Of a stretch of 64,000 nt of DNA, positions 61,065 through 64,000 are shown piece by piece. The DNA lies in assembly GCF_034702125.1 (NCBI RefSeq), contig NC_085867.1, forward strand, positions 41,263,983 to 41,327,982. Direction: 5' to 3'. This DNA comes from Engraulis encrasicolus. Lineage: Eukaryota; Chordata; Actinopteri; Clupeiformes; Engraulidae. The first letter of the stretch is position 1, and the number at the start of each line of letters is the position of its first letter. The notes beneath the pieces were generated by a model. It was not told the DNA's origin. It searched no databases and saw only the letters and a list, made by a program, of their open reading frames with translations. Position numbers and translations under genes: made by a program.

Positions 61065-62511
61065 CAAACCCCAACTCCGATGAAGTTGGGACGTTTGGTA
61101 AACAGTGAATAAAATCAAAATGCTATCATTTTCAAAACATTCAATCTATTCATTAGATGGAGAATAGTGAAAAGACAACATATTAAGTGTTAAAACCGAG
61201 AAAAAATATTGTTTTGGGGGACATATGTACTCATTTCTAATTTGATAAATCCAACACGTCTCAAAAGAGTTGGGACGGGGATCAGTGAAATTTAGTAAAC
61301 ATCCAAATAAGATAAAACAACAAAGAATAACATTTCAAAATGAATTGTACTGACGGACAATATAGGTGTCCAGGTATAAGATCATCACAGAGAGGCTGAG
61401 TCACTCAGAATTAAAGATGCAAAGGGAATAATTACCATAGTTATTACATACATTTTTGAATTCCCTTTGATTTACCACGATTGAGTGTATATAAGACATA
61501 TTTTTGTTAATAAAATCATTGTATAGGTTCATGACATCATGAAATATATATTGGCTGTAGTCTCACTCTAATTCCTGGAGTGCTAGAGCTATTGAAAATT
61601 GACCATATTAAGAATGCTTAATGCATGAAAATGACACAGGGGTTTAACATTCTCCTAAGCACCTGAGCTCACTTGAAATAGACCCAGAAGACATGGGAAA
61701 CTGTCCTTTGCTTACAGAAGTCAGCAGAAGTTGTAGAAGTCCATTCTTTTTGACAATAATAGAGCATTGCACATCCTGTGCTACAGTGAAAATGGACCAT
61801 CCAACTTGTGTTAGTGCTAGCTTCAAAAGTCAGCCTCCATGATGGCATGCGGGTGCAGTAGTGCATTGGTTAAGATGTTCTCACTCAACTGTAGAGTTAA
61901 ATACAGTGCTGAATGGTATAAATGGGTTTTAAACAGCATGAAAAGCCACTCATGCATTATATTTTGAAGGGAGATCTTCGATTACTGCCACATAGTAAGG
62001 TCAAATTGCATTCTCTACTATGTTTTAACAGTTTGGCTCCATCATAAGGACCAGCAGGTGATAAAATGGTGGGTTTTTGGTCAAGACCTGTCACACTATA
62101 AGCACTACAGAAAGGAAAACATTGCAAAACATGACAAGGAATACACCCACCATTTAAGCTGGTGAAATCATGTCCAAGATGGGAATTAACACTGTTTTTT
62201 ATATAAAATCATCTCATCGGTTAATGTATTTAACTGTTAAGTGTTGTCTTTTGTTTTCTTTTTAGTCTTCCTCGACATTTGCTGCCATTTATTGTCCCCG
62301 TCCCAACTCTTTTGAGACGTGTTGGATTTCTCAAATTAGAAATGAGTACATATGTCCCCCAAAACAATATTTTTTCTCGGTTTTAACACTTAATATGTTG
62401 TCTTTTCACTATTCTCCATCTAATGAATAGATTGAGTGTTTTGAAAATGATAGCATTTTGATTTTATTCACTGTTTACCAAACGTCCCAACTTCATCGGA
62501 GTTGGGGTTAG
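61065..62511. mobile_element. 1447-bp TA-flanked element with about 210-bp TIRs
   Basis: TA at 61063-61064 and 62512-62513. TIRs start C(A/T)AACCCCAACTCCGATG, run through GAAGTTGGGACG and end near CAACACGTCTCAAAAGAGTT then GGGACG. The arms differ by few bases. The ORFs inside are short and broken; a decayed minus-strand reading exists around 61644-61866. Tc1/mariner superfamily by TA duplication; the family is abundant in fish genomes. Confidence 0.85.
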
Positions 62512-62689
62512 TAGTTACAGAGTGGCACAGACAAACACATAGACAAAAAGGAAAATAAATGTACAAAAAACACATTAAGAAGAATAAGTTTACATAAAAC
62601 GTATTTTGAGATAAAAAGTAGCCTATGTGCTGCATCGTCAGAAACAATGACACTCCGCTGTGTATACTGTATTAATTTCCTGTATTTCC

Positions 62690-63034
62690 TGTAATATTTT
62701 TAGTAGTTTATTTCCAGGATTCGTGCTGCCTATTCACAAATGTTACCTACGTATTTCAAGAGTACTTACCACCACCATCAAATTCTAAGTAATCATTATG
62801 ACTGGACAAAATAGTTTTCATGTATTAAAAGGTGGATCTTCTCCATGTCCGCCATTTTGAATTTCCAGAAATAGACATTTTACTGTGCTTTGGTCAAACT
62901 AGTAAATGTTAGTCTATTATTTCATATATATGTTCATGAAAAGATCAAATTTGGCAATTATAGGCAGCGCTGTTTCAATGAGCATCATAGTTGAAATACC
63001 CATTCTGGACACCATCCTACACAGTGCACCTTTA
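62690..63034. mobile_element. Dispersed inverted-repeat element, copy 4
   Basis: TTATTTCCAGGATTCGTGCT to CACAGTGCACCTTTAAA, the reverse of the copy at 18047-18414, with GGTGGATCTTCTCCATG and CCGCCATTTTGAATTTCCAG in order. It lies directly beside the 1447-bp element. Confidence 0.7.
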
Positions 63035-63119
63035 AAAAGTCTACTCTGTGTCATTTTGTAAGACAGTGTTACATTACATTGCATTGCATACAGAACTCTA
63101 CGTTACATTTAGCAGATGT

Positions 63120-63430
63120 TTCATCAACAGTAGTTTAATTTCCAGAATTTATGCTGCTCATTCACAAATTTCATCTTTTTTGTGAATATTTGCTATTGCC
63201 ATAATTCTTCACAAGCTTCCATCAAGTATTCATTATGGCTTGGAAATGTACACCCCCCATACATACATTTTCATATGTAATTTGATTGCAACCTCTGAGT
63301 AAACCCTCCATTTTGAAGTAGACATCTTTGGCTGCAAAACTTACTTTACTTTACTTATCAAATGTGTGAATGTGTAGCATATACTTTATTTTGGAAATAA
63401 GCTACTACAATTACACACTGCATCTTTAAA
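63120..63430. mobile_element. Dispersed inverted-repeat element, copy 5
   Basis: Diverged copy: AGTAGTTTAATTTCCAGAAT, TATTCATTATGGCTTGG, TACACACTGCATCTTTAAA. Confidence 0.55.
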
Positions 63431-64000
63431 GTAGTTCAGCATCTTTTACAAAAATACAGTAATAGTTCGACAAACCGTGGTTAGCTTGTTTAATTAGTTA
63501 CTGTGCAATTGGCGTGGGGAATGTTTTTTTTATTATTCACAGATCACAGAGTTCAGATATTGTAGTGATCATTTTGGTTATCTTCATGGCTATCATTTTC
63601 GCTATCATTTTGGCAATATTGTTGCATCTGAAACCCAGGCAGGCACTGCACTGACTAAATAATAGACGCCTGCCATCTAATGGTTGCAATGGTTTCAAGG
63701 GACCATCTAACCTGTCAAAGGGACTAAAGATGGAAATTGGCCCTATGGCTATAATCTTGTATATTTTGCTATTAATATATGCTGTCCCTGTGTTAAATAA
63801 ATCAACTTGAAACTTGAATCAACAGTAGCTTCCTGTACTGCATAATAAGGTGGTAGGAATATTTGACCAGACATTATTTGTTGCGTTTGCCACTGGATCT
63901 TTCCAAAGCTTTAGAATGTAATTACGTTCCGATCTCAACTTTTCGTCAGACATTTCTGAGTGGATTGCAAGGATTTCGAGGATTGCAATCTTATTTGTCA
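63431..64000. other. shc3: shc3 intron 8, no feature recognised
   Basis: AT-rich, with an AATAAA at 63796 but no adjoining coding sequence; read as intron because shc3 still lacks its CH1/SH2 exons. Confidence 0.5.

Overview
The window is vertebrate, almost certainly teleost fish, nuclear DNA. Coding sequence is split into short exons with GT/AG junctions. The non-coding part is full of (CA)n, (CT)n and (GACA)n microsatellites, tRNA-derived SINEs, hAT-type miniature elements and Tc1/mariner elements typical of fish. Three genes can be read: sema4d (semaphorin 4D/CD100) on +, cks2 (cyclin-dependent kinase regulatory subunit 2) on -, and the 5' two thirds of shc3 (ShcC/N-Shc adaptor) on +. From memory, human 9q22 carries SHC3, CKS2, SECISBP2 and SEMA4D as neighbours in the same relative orientation, so this is a conserved linkage block. 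I see no secisbp2 exon between sema4d and cks2.

Region 1-7256 is upstream or 5' intronic DNA of sema4d with no supported coding exon. Fourteen coding exons from 7294 to 21171 encode a 907-residue membrane Sema4D: signal peptide, Sema domain, PSI, Ig, transmembrane helix and cytoplasmic tail. Four more phase-compatible exons (22819-26594) follow the membrane-form stop. Spliced from exon 13, they replace the Ig/TM/tail exon with a different Ig-like domain and a basic tail that ends in a stop without a transmembrane segment: a predicted 736-residue secreted isoform with its own poly(A) signal. This is the most interesting protein-coding feature of the window.

Region 27500-29715 is repeat-rich intergenic DNA. 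cks2 (three coding exons, 76 residues) runs from 32964 down to 30581, with a CCAAT box and a CHR-like cell-cycle element upstream. Between cks2 and shc3 lie hAT elements, a SINE and a frameshifted relic of the last SH2-encoding exon of a Shc gene (about 35051-35199). shc3 begins at 38371. Eight coding exons are present through 60936, covering the p64-specific N-terminus (with two poly-Gly runs), an internal p52-type start in an excellent Kozak context, the whole PTB domain and the start of CH1 with its Tyr-Tyr-Asn Grb2 site. The rest of CH1 and the SH2 domain lie beyond the window.

Many transposons can be delimited to the base from target-site duplications, including a Tc1 fold-back nested in a roughly 2.1-kb hAT element, a 1447-bp TA-flanked element with about 210-bp inverted repeats, and a 623-bp fold-back element built from eight copies of a 20-bp near-palindrome. 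Four loci carry a core resembling the hammerhead-ribozyme catalytic core (CTGATGA, short stem, GAAAC); two of these are long inverted dimers.
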